Position numbers and translations under genes: made by a program
Origin: a bacterium
GTDB lineage: Bacteria; UBA10199; DSSB01
Direction of reading: 5' to 3'
Assembly: GCA_035281585.1 (NCBI GenBank)
Contig: DATEDP010000167.1
Coordinates: 20,616 to 84,615, forward strand
Length of the DNA: 64,000 nucleotides
Part shown: one piece after another, positions 9,549 to 19,487 of the stretch
Layout of the letters: each line of letters begins with the position of its first letter
Position numbering within the stretch: the first letter of the stretch is position 1
Notes under the pieces: generated by a model
Databases searched by the model: none
Told to the model about the DNA's origin: nothing
What the model saw: only the letters and a program-made list of their open reading frames with translations

Positions 9549-10325
9549 ATGAAAATCACCAGCATCGGCCACGGAACCTGCCTCCTCGAGATCGGCGACC
9601 AAGTCTTTTTGACCGATCCCTGCTTTTCGGAGCGGCTCCTCTTTTTCTTCCCCCGGCGCCGCAAGGCCGGCCTCTCGCCGATGGAATTGCCCCCGCTTTC
9701 GGCCATCCTGGTCAGCCACGCTCACTACGACCACCTCGACGTCTTCAGCTACAAGTTCTTCAAGACCGAGGTCCCGATTATCGTCCCCGAAGGGCTCGGC
9801 GGCTTCGTGGCTCGATTTCTGCCCAATCCGGTGGTTGAAATCCCCGCCGGCGGCAAACACCTCCACCGGGGAGTCGAGATCCACGCTCAGCCGGTCAAGC
9901 ACCACGGCTGTCGCTGGATGCCCTGGCGTTGGCGGGCCGCGGCGGCTTTCGTGCTGAAATCTCCGCAAGAATCGGTTTATTTCTGCGGCGACAGCGGCTA
10001 CGGCGAACAATTCCGCAAGACCGGCGAAAAATTCTCGCTCGATGCCGCCCTCCTCCCCATCGGCGGCTCCCAGCCGCGGTGGCTGACCCGTCACTCCAAG
10101 CTGAGCCCCGATGAAGCCTTGGAGGCCTTCCGCGATCTTAAGGCCAAGAAGATGGTCCCGATCGATTGGGGAGTCTTCGACTTCTTCGGCGAGGGCATCG
10201 ACACGGCCGAGAAGCGAATGGCGGAGTTGATCCGGGAGAAGAAACTCGAGGACCGGGTGCAGATCCTGCAGCCGGGGAAGTCATGGATTCCCCCCTTTGA
10301 AAAAGGGGGGCCAGGGGGGATTTAA
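9549..10325 (+). CDS. MBL-fold metal-dependent hydrolase (NAPE-PLD/UlaG-like)
   Basis: A metallo-beta-lactamase-fold hydrolase of 258 residues. The zinc motif SHAHYDHLD is near residue 56, further ligands are probably H117 (VKHHGCR), D148 in YFCGDSGYG, and the histidine or aspartate in PIDWGVF near 216. The arrangement matches the N-acyl-phosphatidylethanolamine phospholipase D and UlaG-type group; the substrate is unknown, although the neighbouring lipid transport operon would fit a phospholipid-related role. The last 12 residues (IPPFEKGGPGGI) come from a family A repeat. Divergent from alr with 40 bp between starts. Confidence 0.85.
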   Translation: MKITSIGHGTCLLEIGDQVFLTDPCFSERLLFFFPRRRKAGLSPMELPPLSAILVSHAHYDHLDVFSYKFFKTEVPIIVPEGLGGFVARFLPNPVVEIPAGGKHLHRGVEIHAQPVKHHGCRWMPWRWRAAAAFVLKSPQESVYFCGDSGYGEQFRKTGEKFSLDAALLPIGGSQPRWLTRHSKLSPDEALEAFRDLKAKKMVPIDWGVFDFFGEGIDTAEKRMAELIREKKLEDRVQILQPGKSWIPPFEKGGPGGI

Positions 10326-10409
10326 AGACGCAACGAATTCATCACTTCGGAATTCTTGCTACCAATGGCCGCTCTAAATCCCCCCTTCCCCCCTTTTTCA
10401 AAGGGGGGT
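10287..10409. repeat. Family A palindromic element, full inverted pair
   Basis: Left arm 10287-10325 is in the coding 3' end of the MBL hydrolase and holds its stop; right arm 10373-10409 is inverted. Together they could form a long hairpin ahead of the TPP riboswitch and insulate the thi operon from read-through. Confidence 0.9.
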
Positions 10410-10460
10410 AAGAGCCTCTTGCTAGGAGCGACCTGCTGCACTATACCTAGCCCATTCAAC

Positions 10461-10607
10461 CCTAGGGGAGCCTTCGGGCTGAGAAACGTGGTCAAAAGCA
10501 AGGATCGGCTTTTGCCGATCCGCGCAGCAAATTCGAAGAATTTGCGAAGTGCAAAGCCCACGTCGACCCTTCGAACCTGATCCGGTTAGTACCGGCGTAG
10601 GAAAGCG
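10461..10607 (+). promoter_or_regulatory. TPP riboswitch (THI box) with enlarged variable stem
   Basis: Conserved parts are GGGGAGCC-TTC-GGGCTGAGA at 10465-10484 and ACCCTTCGAACCTGATC at 10567-10582, followed by CGGTTAGTACCG and GCGTAGGAAAG. P1 can form from CCTA (10461-10464) with TAGG (10598-10601). The variable stem ACGTGG/CCACGT (10486-10491 with 10558-10563) encloses two perfect 8-bp hairpins, at 10502-10521 and 10527-10545. TAGGAAAG is both the 3' strand of P1 and the likely ribosome binding site of thiS (ATG at 10611), so TPP binding probably blocks translation; I see no intrinsic terminator. Confidence 0.95.
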
Positions 10608-10610
10608 GTG

Positions 10611-10814
10611 ATGATCCAGATTCGACTCAACGGCGAGCCCCATTCCCTGTCCGAGCAAACCAGCCTCGCCGACCTGCTACGCCAGCTTGAGGTCAACCCC
10701 CAAAAGGTCGCGGTCGCCAAGAACCTCGAGGTGGTGCTCCGTTCGGAGCTGCCCCACACCCGGATGGAAGAAGGCGATGAAATCGAGATATTTCAAGCTG
10801 TTGGAGGAGGATAA
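10611..10814 (+). CDS. thiS: Sulfur carrier protein ThiS
   Basis: Ubiquitin-like carrier whose C-terminal glycine becomes a thiocarboxylate donating sulfur to thiazole synthesis. The 67-residue protein begins with IQIRLNGE, as in the family, and ends with AVGGG, giving the required Gly-Gly terminus. ATG at 10611 is chosen over GTG at 10608 because the spacing to GGAAAG is better. Directly controlled by the TPP riboswitch and overlapping thiG by 1 bp (TAATG). Confidence 0.94.
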   Translation: MIQIRLNGEPHSLSEQTSLADLLRQLEVNPQKVAVAKNLEVVLRSELPHTRMEEGDEIEIFQAVGGG

Positions 10815-11587
10815 TGAATTCAAAACTTGAAATTGCCGGCAAGGCTTTCGGCTCGCGGCTGATCCTGGGGACCGGCAAATATCCCTCGCACGAAATCATG
10901 CGGGCCGCCCATGCAGCTTCGGGGACCGGGATGGTGACGGTGGCGATCCGGCGCCTCGACTTGAACGCGCCGCGCGGCGAATCGCTGCTCGACTTCATCG
11001 ACCGGAGCAAGATCGCCCTGCTCCCCAACACCGCCGCCTGCTTCACGGCCGAGGACGCGATCAAGACCGCCCGCCTCGCCCGCCAAGCCCTGGAGACCGA
11101 CTGGATCAAGCTCGAGGTGATCGGCGACGAGAAAACCCTTTTCCCCGACGTCGCCGCCACCCTGAAGGCCGCCGAAGTCCTGGTGAAGGAAGGCTTCGTC
11201 GTCCTGCCCTACGTCATGGACGACCCAGTGGCCTGCCTTCGGCTCCAGGAGCTGGGCTGCCCGGCGGTGATGCCCTTGGCGGCGCCGATCGGCTCGGGCT
11301 TGGGGATTCGCAATCCTCATAACTTGCGGATCATCCTGGAGCAGGCCAAAGTCCCGGTGATCGTCGACGCCGGTGTCGGCGCGGCCAGCGATGCCGCGAT
11401 GGCGATGGAGCTGGGTTGCGCCGCCATCTTGATGAACACCGCCATCGCCGGCGCCAAGGATCCGGTGAAGATGGCGAAGGCCATGAAAGCCGGCGTCGAA
11501 GCCGGGCGCCTCTCTTTCGAAGCCGGTCGGATTCCGAAGAAGCTCTATGCGAGCGCGTCGAGCCCGATCGAAGGAACGATTTTTTAA
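10814..11587 (+). CDS. thiG: Thiazole synthase
   Basis: TIM-barrel enzyme forming the thiazole phosphate from deoxyxylulose 5-phosphate, dehydroglycine and ThiS thiocarboxylate. Features of the 257-residue protein are [12 protein letters not shown] near 14, VTVAIRR near 41, the Schiff-base lysine region LIKLEVI near 97, VLPYVMDDP near 133, [15 protein letters not shown] near 149 and [10 protein letters not shown] near 179. It is translationally coupled to thiS. A family D repeat separates it from thiC. Confidence 0.97.
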   Translation: MNSKLEIAGKAFGSRLILGTGKYPSHEIMRAAHAASGTGMVTVAIRRLDLNAPRGESLLDFIDRSKIALLPNTAACFTAEDAIKTARLARQALETDWIKLEVIGDEKTLFPDVAATLKAAEVLVKEGFVVLPYVMDDPVACLRLQELGCPAVMPLAAPIGSGLGIRNPHNLRIILEQAKVPVIVDAGVGAASDAAMAMELGCAAILMNTAIAGAKDPVKMAKAMKAGVEAGRLSFEAGRIPKKLYASASSPIEGTIF

Positions 11588-11593
11588 GCACAG

Positions 11594-13441
<1,848 letters not shown>

Positions 13442-13676
13442 CGAAAACTCCCTTGAGGTCTTGAACCCCCAGAAGCGCCATTCCTTTGGCGGCATTTGAG
13501 GCGTCTCGCTCCAAAATGAGGAAAAGACCGAAGAAGTACATAAAAACACTAATTATTTCAAATAGATATAATCAAATTTTCCCGCGGCCTTTGGCATAAG
13601 CATTGCTCTATAGCTTAGCGAAGGTAAGGCGGGCGCAAATCACTCCGGGCGCCTGTACAATTGGCTTGGGCGCGCG
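13442..13676. other. Intergenic region between thiC and the 1934-residue gene
   Basis: 235 bp without an open reading frame. It is AT-richer than its surroundings in the middle. It contains a weak GCGCCA/TGGCGG hairpin at about 13476-13494, a TATAAT-like hexamer at 13567-13572 without a clear -35 box, and a sigma54-type promoter match. Confidence 0.6.
13591..13607 (+). promoter_or_regulatory. Candidate sigma54 (RpoN) promoter
   Basis: TTGGCATAAGCATTGCT has GG and GC separated by exactly 10 bases, the defining -24/-12 spacing, and matches TGGCAC-N5-TTGC at all but one listed base. It lies 70 bp before the start of the 1934-residue gene. I found no comparable site before the paralogues. No enhancer-binding protein is encoded nearby. 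Confidence 0.5.
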
Positions 13677-16600
13677 ATGACTCCAAAAGTTCCGAATCAG
13701 AATCTCTCCTTCCTCGACTGGGATCCCGGCAAGAATTCGCCGGCGCCCAAAGAGTCCGACGATTGCAACGGCCGCTGCCACCCCTCGCCGAAAAACGTTC
13801 CCGGCTCCTCCTTCAAAAACAGCAACACCTGGTTCCTCGATTCGCTTAAAACCGAAGGCAAGTCGCCGCCGCTGAATTTTCCGCTGCGTAATTTACCGCC
13901 GGTCGCTCCGCCTCCGCCGCCCAAGGTCGAGCCTAAGCCGACGGTGAAACCCAGCGCGCCGGCCGATGCCGCGGGCTTGAACGACCAAGCCAAGGAGCTC
14001 GAGCGCCAGGCCCGCTTGTGCATGGACCCGGAGCAGAAGACCCGCTTCTACCATTCGGCCCTTTCTTTCCGCCTGCTCTCCGGCGACGATGCCGGCGCCA
14101 CCGGAATCTTGAACGAGCTCGAGGGAATTTATAAAAAATCGAACAACGAAGCCGGACAAAAATTGGTCGCGGCTACCCGGCTTTGGGTCGATGGCAAGCC
14201 CGACGATGCGCTCAAGGCCCTGTCCGATATGGAGAAGGAAGGGACCGGCTGGGCCTTCCACCAGCAATACAGCCACCACCGCTCGATGCTCTTGCAAATG
14301 GTGGCCGGCGACAAGATCAAGAGCGGCGACTACGAAGGCGGCAAAGCTCTCCTGATGAAGGCCCTGCTCCTGACGCCGACCGATCAGCTCACGACCAAAA
14401 TCCTCCGACTGATGGCCGATCACGGCGACGCCGACATCCTCCAGCAACGCAAGGACATCGAGAACCTCGAAACCCAGCGCGAGCGATTGGTCAGCGCGGG
14501 GACGCCTTGCAACACCGGCTGCCACACCTCGACCAATGACAAGCTGAACGACTTCGACTTTCCGGCCTTGAACGTTCCAGGAATGAACTCGGGCCCCGAC
14601 TTGACGCCTTACCGCCACCTCAAGCTCAGCTATGACCAGAAGCTGATGCTCGCCCACATCGACGCCCGGATCGACGAAGCCCGCAAGCAGCTCGGCAAGA
14701 GCAGCCAAGCCGTGGAAGAGCTGCTTTTCCTGCAAAAGCTCGAAGAGCCGAAGACCGACATCGCCGAATTCGAAGCGAAGTTTTTGAAAGGCTCCAAGCC
14801 CTTCGACGGCCCCGACCGCTCGCTGCCTTGGCACCTCGCCGGCGAGGCCTACCTGGCGAAGAAGGATTGGGCCAAGGCCGCCGCCGCGCTCGAAACCGCG
14901 GTGCGCGAGGATCCCAGCCTGGTCGACGCCCAATTCTCACTTGGTCACGCGCTTTACGCCACCGGCGACTTCAAGGCCTCGCGCGACGCCTACACCGAGA
15001 TCCTCAAGCACCAACCGCAGGACGTTATGGCGCTGCGCTACCGGGCCGACGCCAACACCCAGTACCTGACCGCGCTTGATCCCAAGCTCCATGCCGATGA
15101 GATCACCGCGGTCAACGCCGAGCTGGCCTCCGACAAGGCGCTCTTGATGGCCCGCTTCGCCCAGGGCGAGAAAGACAAGCTGACTCAGCTCGCCAAGCAG
15201 CTCGAGCTGCTCCACGAGGGCGGCGACGCCTCGCTCGAGAGCCGTCAGGGCACGGTCGAGATGATGGAGCTGATGGCCAAGCAGTACCTGGCCCTGGCCG
15301 AAACCAAGCAGGGCAGCGTGGCCAACGTCGAATTGGTCCGCAAGGAAATGAACGGCTTGGCCAGCCAGACTTTCGATCTCCTGGCCAAATTCGCCAAGGC
15401 CGATCCCGATCCCGAGATCAAGAAGCGGGCCGGGCTCTACGAAGGCTACAGCCTCTTGGCCCAGGGCAAGGTCGATGAAGCCGTCAAGACCTTCGAGCCC
15501 TACCGAGCCACCGTTCCCGAGATCGAGAAGATCCTCGGCACTCTCGAGAAAAACAAGCTGCGGATGGTCAACCTCGCGGCCCTCGATGCCTGGGCGGTCT
15601 ACAACAAGGAAGGCTCCCGCATTCAGGCGGACAACCAGAACGGCATCCTCGGCAGCGGCATCGGCCTGATCGAGGGCGCCTTCCGCAGCGACGGCAAGGA
15701 TTTCCGCGACGACACCAAGGCCCGCTGGGAAGGCCAGGTCGCCTTCGTCGCCGAGCTTCGCGCCAAAATCGAATCGGGCAAGGCCGACACCATCCTCGAG
15801 GCGATGAAGCTCATCGAGGCCGACGGCCCCGAATCGATGAAGGGCGACGCCCGCTACTACATCAATTACGAAGACAAGGTCATCACCGGTTACCCGCTCG
15901 GCGCGATGGTCCACTTGGTCGACAAGCTGCCGCCGGACAAAGGCGAGGCCGCCGACTTGTACCGCAAGGCCTGGGATCTCGAGCGCCAGAACTCCGGCGC
16001 CATCGAAAGCCCTTACGCCCTCTACACCCTCGTCAACGCCTTGGACACCGAAGACGGGGTCAAGGATGCCGCCCGCTCGAGCATGGACGCGCTCGAGGGC
16101 AACGGCAGCTTCGGCCGCTCGGTCTTCAAGTTCGTCACCTCGATGAGCCCCGAATCGCTGGCGGTCGACGTCTTGCTCATGGTCGGCTCGGCCGGCCTCG
16201 GCAACATGGCCAAGCTGGCGGCGCTCTCCCGCCTCGAGAAGGCCGGCGTCACCGGCTACAAGGCGGTCGTCCTGGCCGGCGCGGCCGGCGTCGGCGTGGA
16301 AGCGACGGCGCTGTGGGCGGCCAACCTCGGCAAAGAGGCGATGGTCAAGGATCCGAGCAAGGTTTTCACCGCCGACCACATGTTGAAGAGCTACGGCGCC
16401 ACCCTGATCATGATCGGCGGCCTCAAGGGCTTCGGCGCCTTGGGCGAAAGCCTGGCGCCGCGCGCCGCCAAGAGCCTGGGCCTGGTCACCGAGGGCGGAA
16501 CCAAGCTGACCGCCGGCGGCAAGGTCTTGAGCTGGGGCATCGGCCACGGCATGGGCATGAGCGGCATGATCGCCACCAGCCACGTCAACCAGGCCATCGG

Positions 16601-19481
16601 TCTCACCCCCAAGCCGCTCGGCGGCTGGAAAGAAGGCTTGGTCCACGACGTCTTCGGCTACGTCCAATTCGCGGTCGCCCACAAGATCGCCGACCGGGCC
16701 TTCGGCGGCAAGCTCAGCACCTTGAGCAACAAGCAGCACACCGAGATCGCGGTCAAGGAAGCGATCGCCCTGGCCAAGTCCCATGCCGACGCCCTCGGCT
16801 TCCGCGCCAGCCGCGGCCCCAAGGGCGAGCTCGTCGATTCGCCGGCTCGCCAGCTCGTGGTCGGCCTTCTCGTCGACTCGGCGCTGAACAAGCCCGGCTT
16901 CAGCGGCGGCAAGCTCGCCAAGCTGGTCGAGCAAAAGAAGCTCGGCGAGGCCAACGCCTATTTCGCCGAATTCGGCCTGCCCCTCGAATACAACAAGGCC
17001 GGTGACCTAGTCGCCGTGGCCCGGGGCGAGCCCTCGCCGCACGAAGCCGCCGGAATCCCGGCCGGCAAGGCCAAGCCGCCGCCCAAAGCCAGCGAGGTGA
17101 TCAATGACCTCCTCGACAGGGCCGCCAACTTTCTGTTTCCCAACGACGGCGGCGGCAGCGGCGGATTGGCCACCGCCAACGGCGCCCCCCTTCCGGGCGG
17201 CCGCGCCCAAGCCGAGCCGGCGAAAGGCCCGCCGGCGGTCTACATGGCCGGCCGAGGCCGCGGGACCAGCAAGACGACCAAGAGCACCAAAACCGCCCCG
17301 GCCGAGCCGGCCAACCCGCCGGCCGAAAAGGCCGCCAACGACAACCAGTACCATGAGGTCGTCGGCCATATTCTCAAACCCGGCGAAAATATCGACGCGG
17401 TCTTGCTGGCCCTGGCCAAGCACTTCGACAACCCCGCCAAGATCATCGTCATCAATTGCGAGCGTCCGCTCGAAAATACCGATGTCCTCACCCAGAGGAT
17501 CAAAGACTTCGACGCCGCGGCCCGGATCGAGATCCACCAACCTGGAAAGCCTCCGATCGAAGTCGCCGGCAAGACCCGGATGGACCAGATCCATCCCGAT
17601 GCCGCCTCCGACGGACACCTGCTGATGTGGGAAGCCAGCCCCAAGGGCGTTCGCGACCTTTTCGAGGTCCCGGGCAAGGACGGCCAAATCTTCCTCGCCA
17701 CGCCCGAGGGCGTGAAACGGATCGAAATCACGACCACGACTCCTCTTTCCAAGGAGGATATCGCCTACTTGACCACGCGAGCCCGCGACCTCAAGGTCGA
17801 GATCGAGGTGTCGGTCCACGACGGACGCAAGATGACCTTCGAGTCGACCGCCGATGGCCTGAAAGTCCGCAGCGACAAGCCGACCAATGCCGAAGAGGTG
17901 AACGCCTTGGTCGACCTGGCGGTCCATCACGGCGAGAAGATCGAAATCACCACGCCCGACGGCAAGATCGAAATCCAAAACGGCGCCACCGCCAAGGACT
18001 CGAAGGTTTTCACCTCCGAAGCCAAGCTGGCCGCCCTGGCGCCCGAGCGCATCACCCTGAAGCTCGACAAAGCCCCCAATCCCACGGAGCTAAAGGCCCT
18101 CAAAGACCAAGGGATCAAGAACATCATATTCCAGCACGATACCACCGCCGCCAATTGGTTCGTCGAATCGATCGAGCTCATGAAGGGATCCCAAGGCCTC
18201 AACATTCGGGCGGTCGATCCCAGCGGCAAGTTCTTGTGGGAGAACATCGTCAAGCCCAGCAGCGAATCTCTCACCGCTCAGAGCGAGATCTTCATGAACG
18301 GCTTGGCCGCCCACGCCAAAACCGCCGGATGGAAGGATCGGCTGGCCGAAACCCGGAAGCTGTTGGGCACCGAAGGCCAACGCTTCCAATTCGCCGGCGA
18401 AGCCCTGCGTTGGGCCGCTTCCCACGACATCTCCGACGCCAGCATCCCGAAGGGCAAGACCGAACCGACGATCACGCCCGAGCAAGTCGACAGCTGGATC
18501 AAGCGCGGCACCGAGCTGGCCGTCACCAAGCAAGCCAAAGCCAAAGAGAAGGGCCGCGACCGGCTGGCCGACGAGCTCGCCCCCTTCGCCGAGGGATTGA
18601 GCCTCGATCCCGCCAAGACCGGCGGCTGGAACCAAGCGGTGGACGGTTTGAAGGCCTATCTGGCGAAGGATTCTCGAAACCCCGCGCTCGCCGGCAAGTT
18701 GTTCGAAATCCTCAACCGCGAGCCCTCCTCTTCCTCGGCCTACGAGAACAATGCCCACGACCTGGCCAACCACTTGGCCACCTCGGAAAATCCGCATACC
18801 GGAATCAGGGACGTGGTGGATTTCGCCAACAACTCGACCGGTCTTTTGAAAATCGAGGGCAGCTATTTCGGCTCCTTCTTCAAGGCGAGCACCGACACCG
18901 GAGCCAAGGCCGAAGTTGCAGCCTTCAATGACTTGGTCACCCAGGCGGGTGTGCTAACCGCCCAAGGCCGCCAGGTGACGATCGAGGCCATCCCCACCAG
19001 CAAGCTGCTCGAAGGGACGACCCCCGATATCGCGGTCACCGTGACCGAGGGCGCCATGACGGCCAAGTATTTCGTGGAGATCAAGCGAGCCGGGCGAGAG
19101 ACCATCACCCGCAGCGGCGTCAACGCCAAGGACTTCACCGCCGAGCTCGAAGCCGGCTACACCGGGAAGAAGTCGGATGACTCCACTCTCGGGAGCTTGA
19201 TCGGCAAGGGCTTGTATCAATTGGGAACCTATAAGGGCAAAGGCGCCGGCGACTACCTGGTTTTGAACCTCCGCATGGGTGGCGAGCCTCCGACCTACTT
19301 CGAAGCCGCCATGAGGCAATTCCTGAAGGACAACTGCCCCGGCGTCGCCATCAAGGTTCAATATGAAGTCGGCGGAACTCCGGTCACCTTGACCCTGCGA
19401 GCCGACGGCAGCAGCCGATATTCGGCGTACGACGCCAACACCAATATCTTCGCGCCCTCGCTGGCCGCGACCGGCAAATAA
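13677..19481 (+). CDS. 1934-residue TPR protein with shared hydrophobic module and possible nuclease-like C-terminus
   Basis: Unrecognised as a whole. Residues 1-110 are low-complexity and proline-rich, with no signal peptide. Residues 110-780 are helical, with clear TPR units at about 380-460 (YLAKKDWAKAAAALETAV, HALYATGDFKASRDAYTEIL). Residues about 790-1060 hold the module shared with four other proteins here (SFGRSVFKFV, AALSRLEKAG, MIGGLKGFGALGE, FGYVQFAVAHKIADRAFGG). A Pro/Ala linker near 1120-1230 leads into a strand-rich region (1230-1540). The end has E1746, TPDIAV (D1784) and VEIKRA (E1801, K1803), spaced like a PD-(D/E)XK nuclease core. A polymorphic-toxin-like design is one reading; a scaffold is another. 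Likely expressed from the sigma54-type site upstream. Confidence 0.8.
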   Translation: MTPKVPNQNLSFLDWDPGKNSPAPKESDDCNGRCHPSPKNVPGSSFKNSNTWFLDSLKTEGKSPPLNFPLRNLPPVAPPPPPKVEPKPTVKPSAPADAAGLNDQAKELERQARLCMDPEQKTRFYHSALSFRLLSGDDAGATGILNELEGIYKKSNNEAGQKLVAATRLWVDGKPDDALKALSDMEKEGTGWAFHQQYSHHRSMLLQMVAGDKIKSGDYEGGKALLMKALLLTPTDQLTTKILRLMADHGDADILQQRKDIENLETQRERLVSAGTPCNTGCHTSTNDKLNDFDFPALNVPGMNSGPDLTPYRHLKLSYDQKLMLAHIDARIDEARKQLGKSSQAVEELLFLQKLEEPKTDIAEFEAKFLKGSKPFDGPDRSLPWHLAGEAYLAKKDWAKAAAALETAVREDPSLVDAQFSLGHALYATGDFKASRDAYTEILKHQPQDVMALRYRADANTQYLTALDPKLHADEITAVNAELASDKALLMARFAQGEKDKLTQLAKQLELLHEGGDASLESRQGTVEMMELMAKQYLALAETKQGSVANVELVRKEMNGLASQTFDLLAKFAKADPDPEIKKRAGLYEGYSLLAQGKVDEAVKTFEPYRATVPEIEKILGTLEKNKLRMVNLAALDAWAVYNKEGSRIQADNQNGILGSGIGLIEGAFRSDGKDFRDDTKARWEGQVAFVAELRAKIESGKADTILEAMKLIEADGPESMKGDARYYINYEDKVITGYPLGAMVHLVDKLPPDKGEAADLYRKAWDLERQNSGAIESPYALYTLVNALDTEDGVKDAARSSMDALEGNGSFGRSVFKFVTSMSPESLAVDVLLMVGSAGLGNMAKLAALSRLEKAGVTGYKAVVLAGAAGVGVEATALWAANLGKEAMVKDPSKVFTADHMLKSYGATLIMIGGLKGFGALGESLAPRAAKSLGLVTEGGTKLTAGGKVLSWGIGHGMGMSGMIATSHVNQAIGLTPKPLGGWKEGLVHDVFGYVQFAVAHKIADRAFGGKLSTLSNKQHTEIAVKEAIALAKSHADALGFRASRGPKGELVDSPARQLVVGLLVDSALNKPGFSGGKLAKLVEQKKLGEANAYFAEFGLPLEYNKAGDLVAVARGEPSPHEAAGIPAGKAKPPPKASEVINDLLDRAANFLFPNDGGGSGGLATANGAPLPGGRAQAEPAKGPPAVYMAGRGRGTSKTTKSTKTAPAEPANPPAEKAANDNQYHEVVGHILKPGENIDAVLLALAKHFDNPAKIIVINCERPLENTDVLTQRIKDFDAAARIEIHQPGKPPIEVAGKTRMDQIHPDAASDGHLLMWEASPKGVRDLFEVPGKDGQIFLATPEGVKRIEITTTTPLSKEDIAYLTTRARDLKVEIEVSVHDGRKMTFESTADGLKVRSDKPTNAEEVNALVDLAVHHGEKIEITTPDGKIEIQNGATAKDSKVFTSEAKLAALAPERITLKLDKAPNPTELKALKDQGIKNIIFQHDTTAANWFVESIELMKGSQGLNIRAVDPSGKFLWENIVKPSSESLTAQSEIFMNGLAAHAKTAGWKDRLAETRKLLGTEGQRFQFAGEALRWAASHDISDASIPKGKTEPTITPEQVDSWIKRGTELAVTKQAKAKEKGRDRLADELAPFAEGLSLDPAKTGGWNQAVDGLKAYLAKDSRNPALAGKLFEILNREPSSSSAYENNAHDLANHLATSENPHTGIRDVVDFANNSTGLLKIEGSYFGSFFKASTDTGAKAEVAAFNDLVTQAGVLTAQGRQVTIEAIPTSKLLEGTTPDIAVTVTEGAMTAKYFVEIKRAGRETITRSGVNAKDFTAELEAGYTGKKSDDSTLGSLIGKGLYQLGTYKGKGAGDYLVLNLRMGGEPPTYFEAAMRQFLKDNCPGVAIKVQYEVGGTPVTLTLRADGSSRYSAYDANTNIFAPSLAATGK

Positions 19482-19487
19482 AACAAG

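Noticed and set aside
8390..9706. 438-residue alanine racemase with basic N-terminal extension
   Set aside because: The extension crosses into the divergent MBL hydrolase and is absent from the family; ATG 9508 is used.
13567..13572. TATAAT hexamer as sigma70 promoter of the 1934-residue gene
   Set aside because: No acceptable -35 box at 16-18 bp; the GG-N10-GC site 24 bp downstream is a better candidate.
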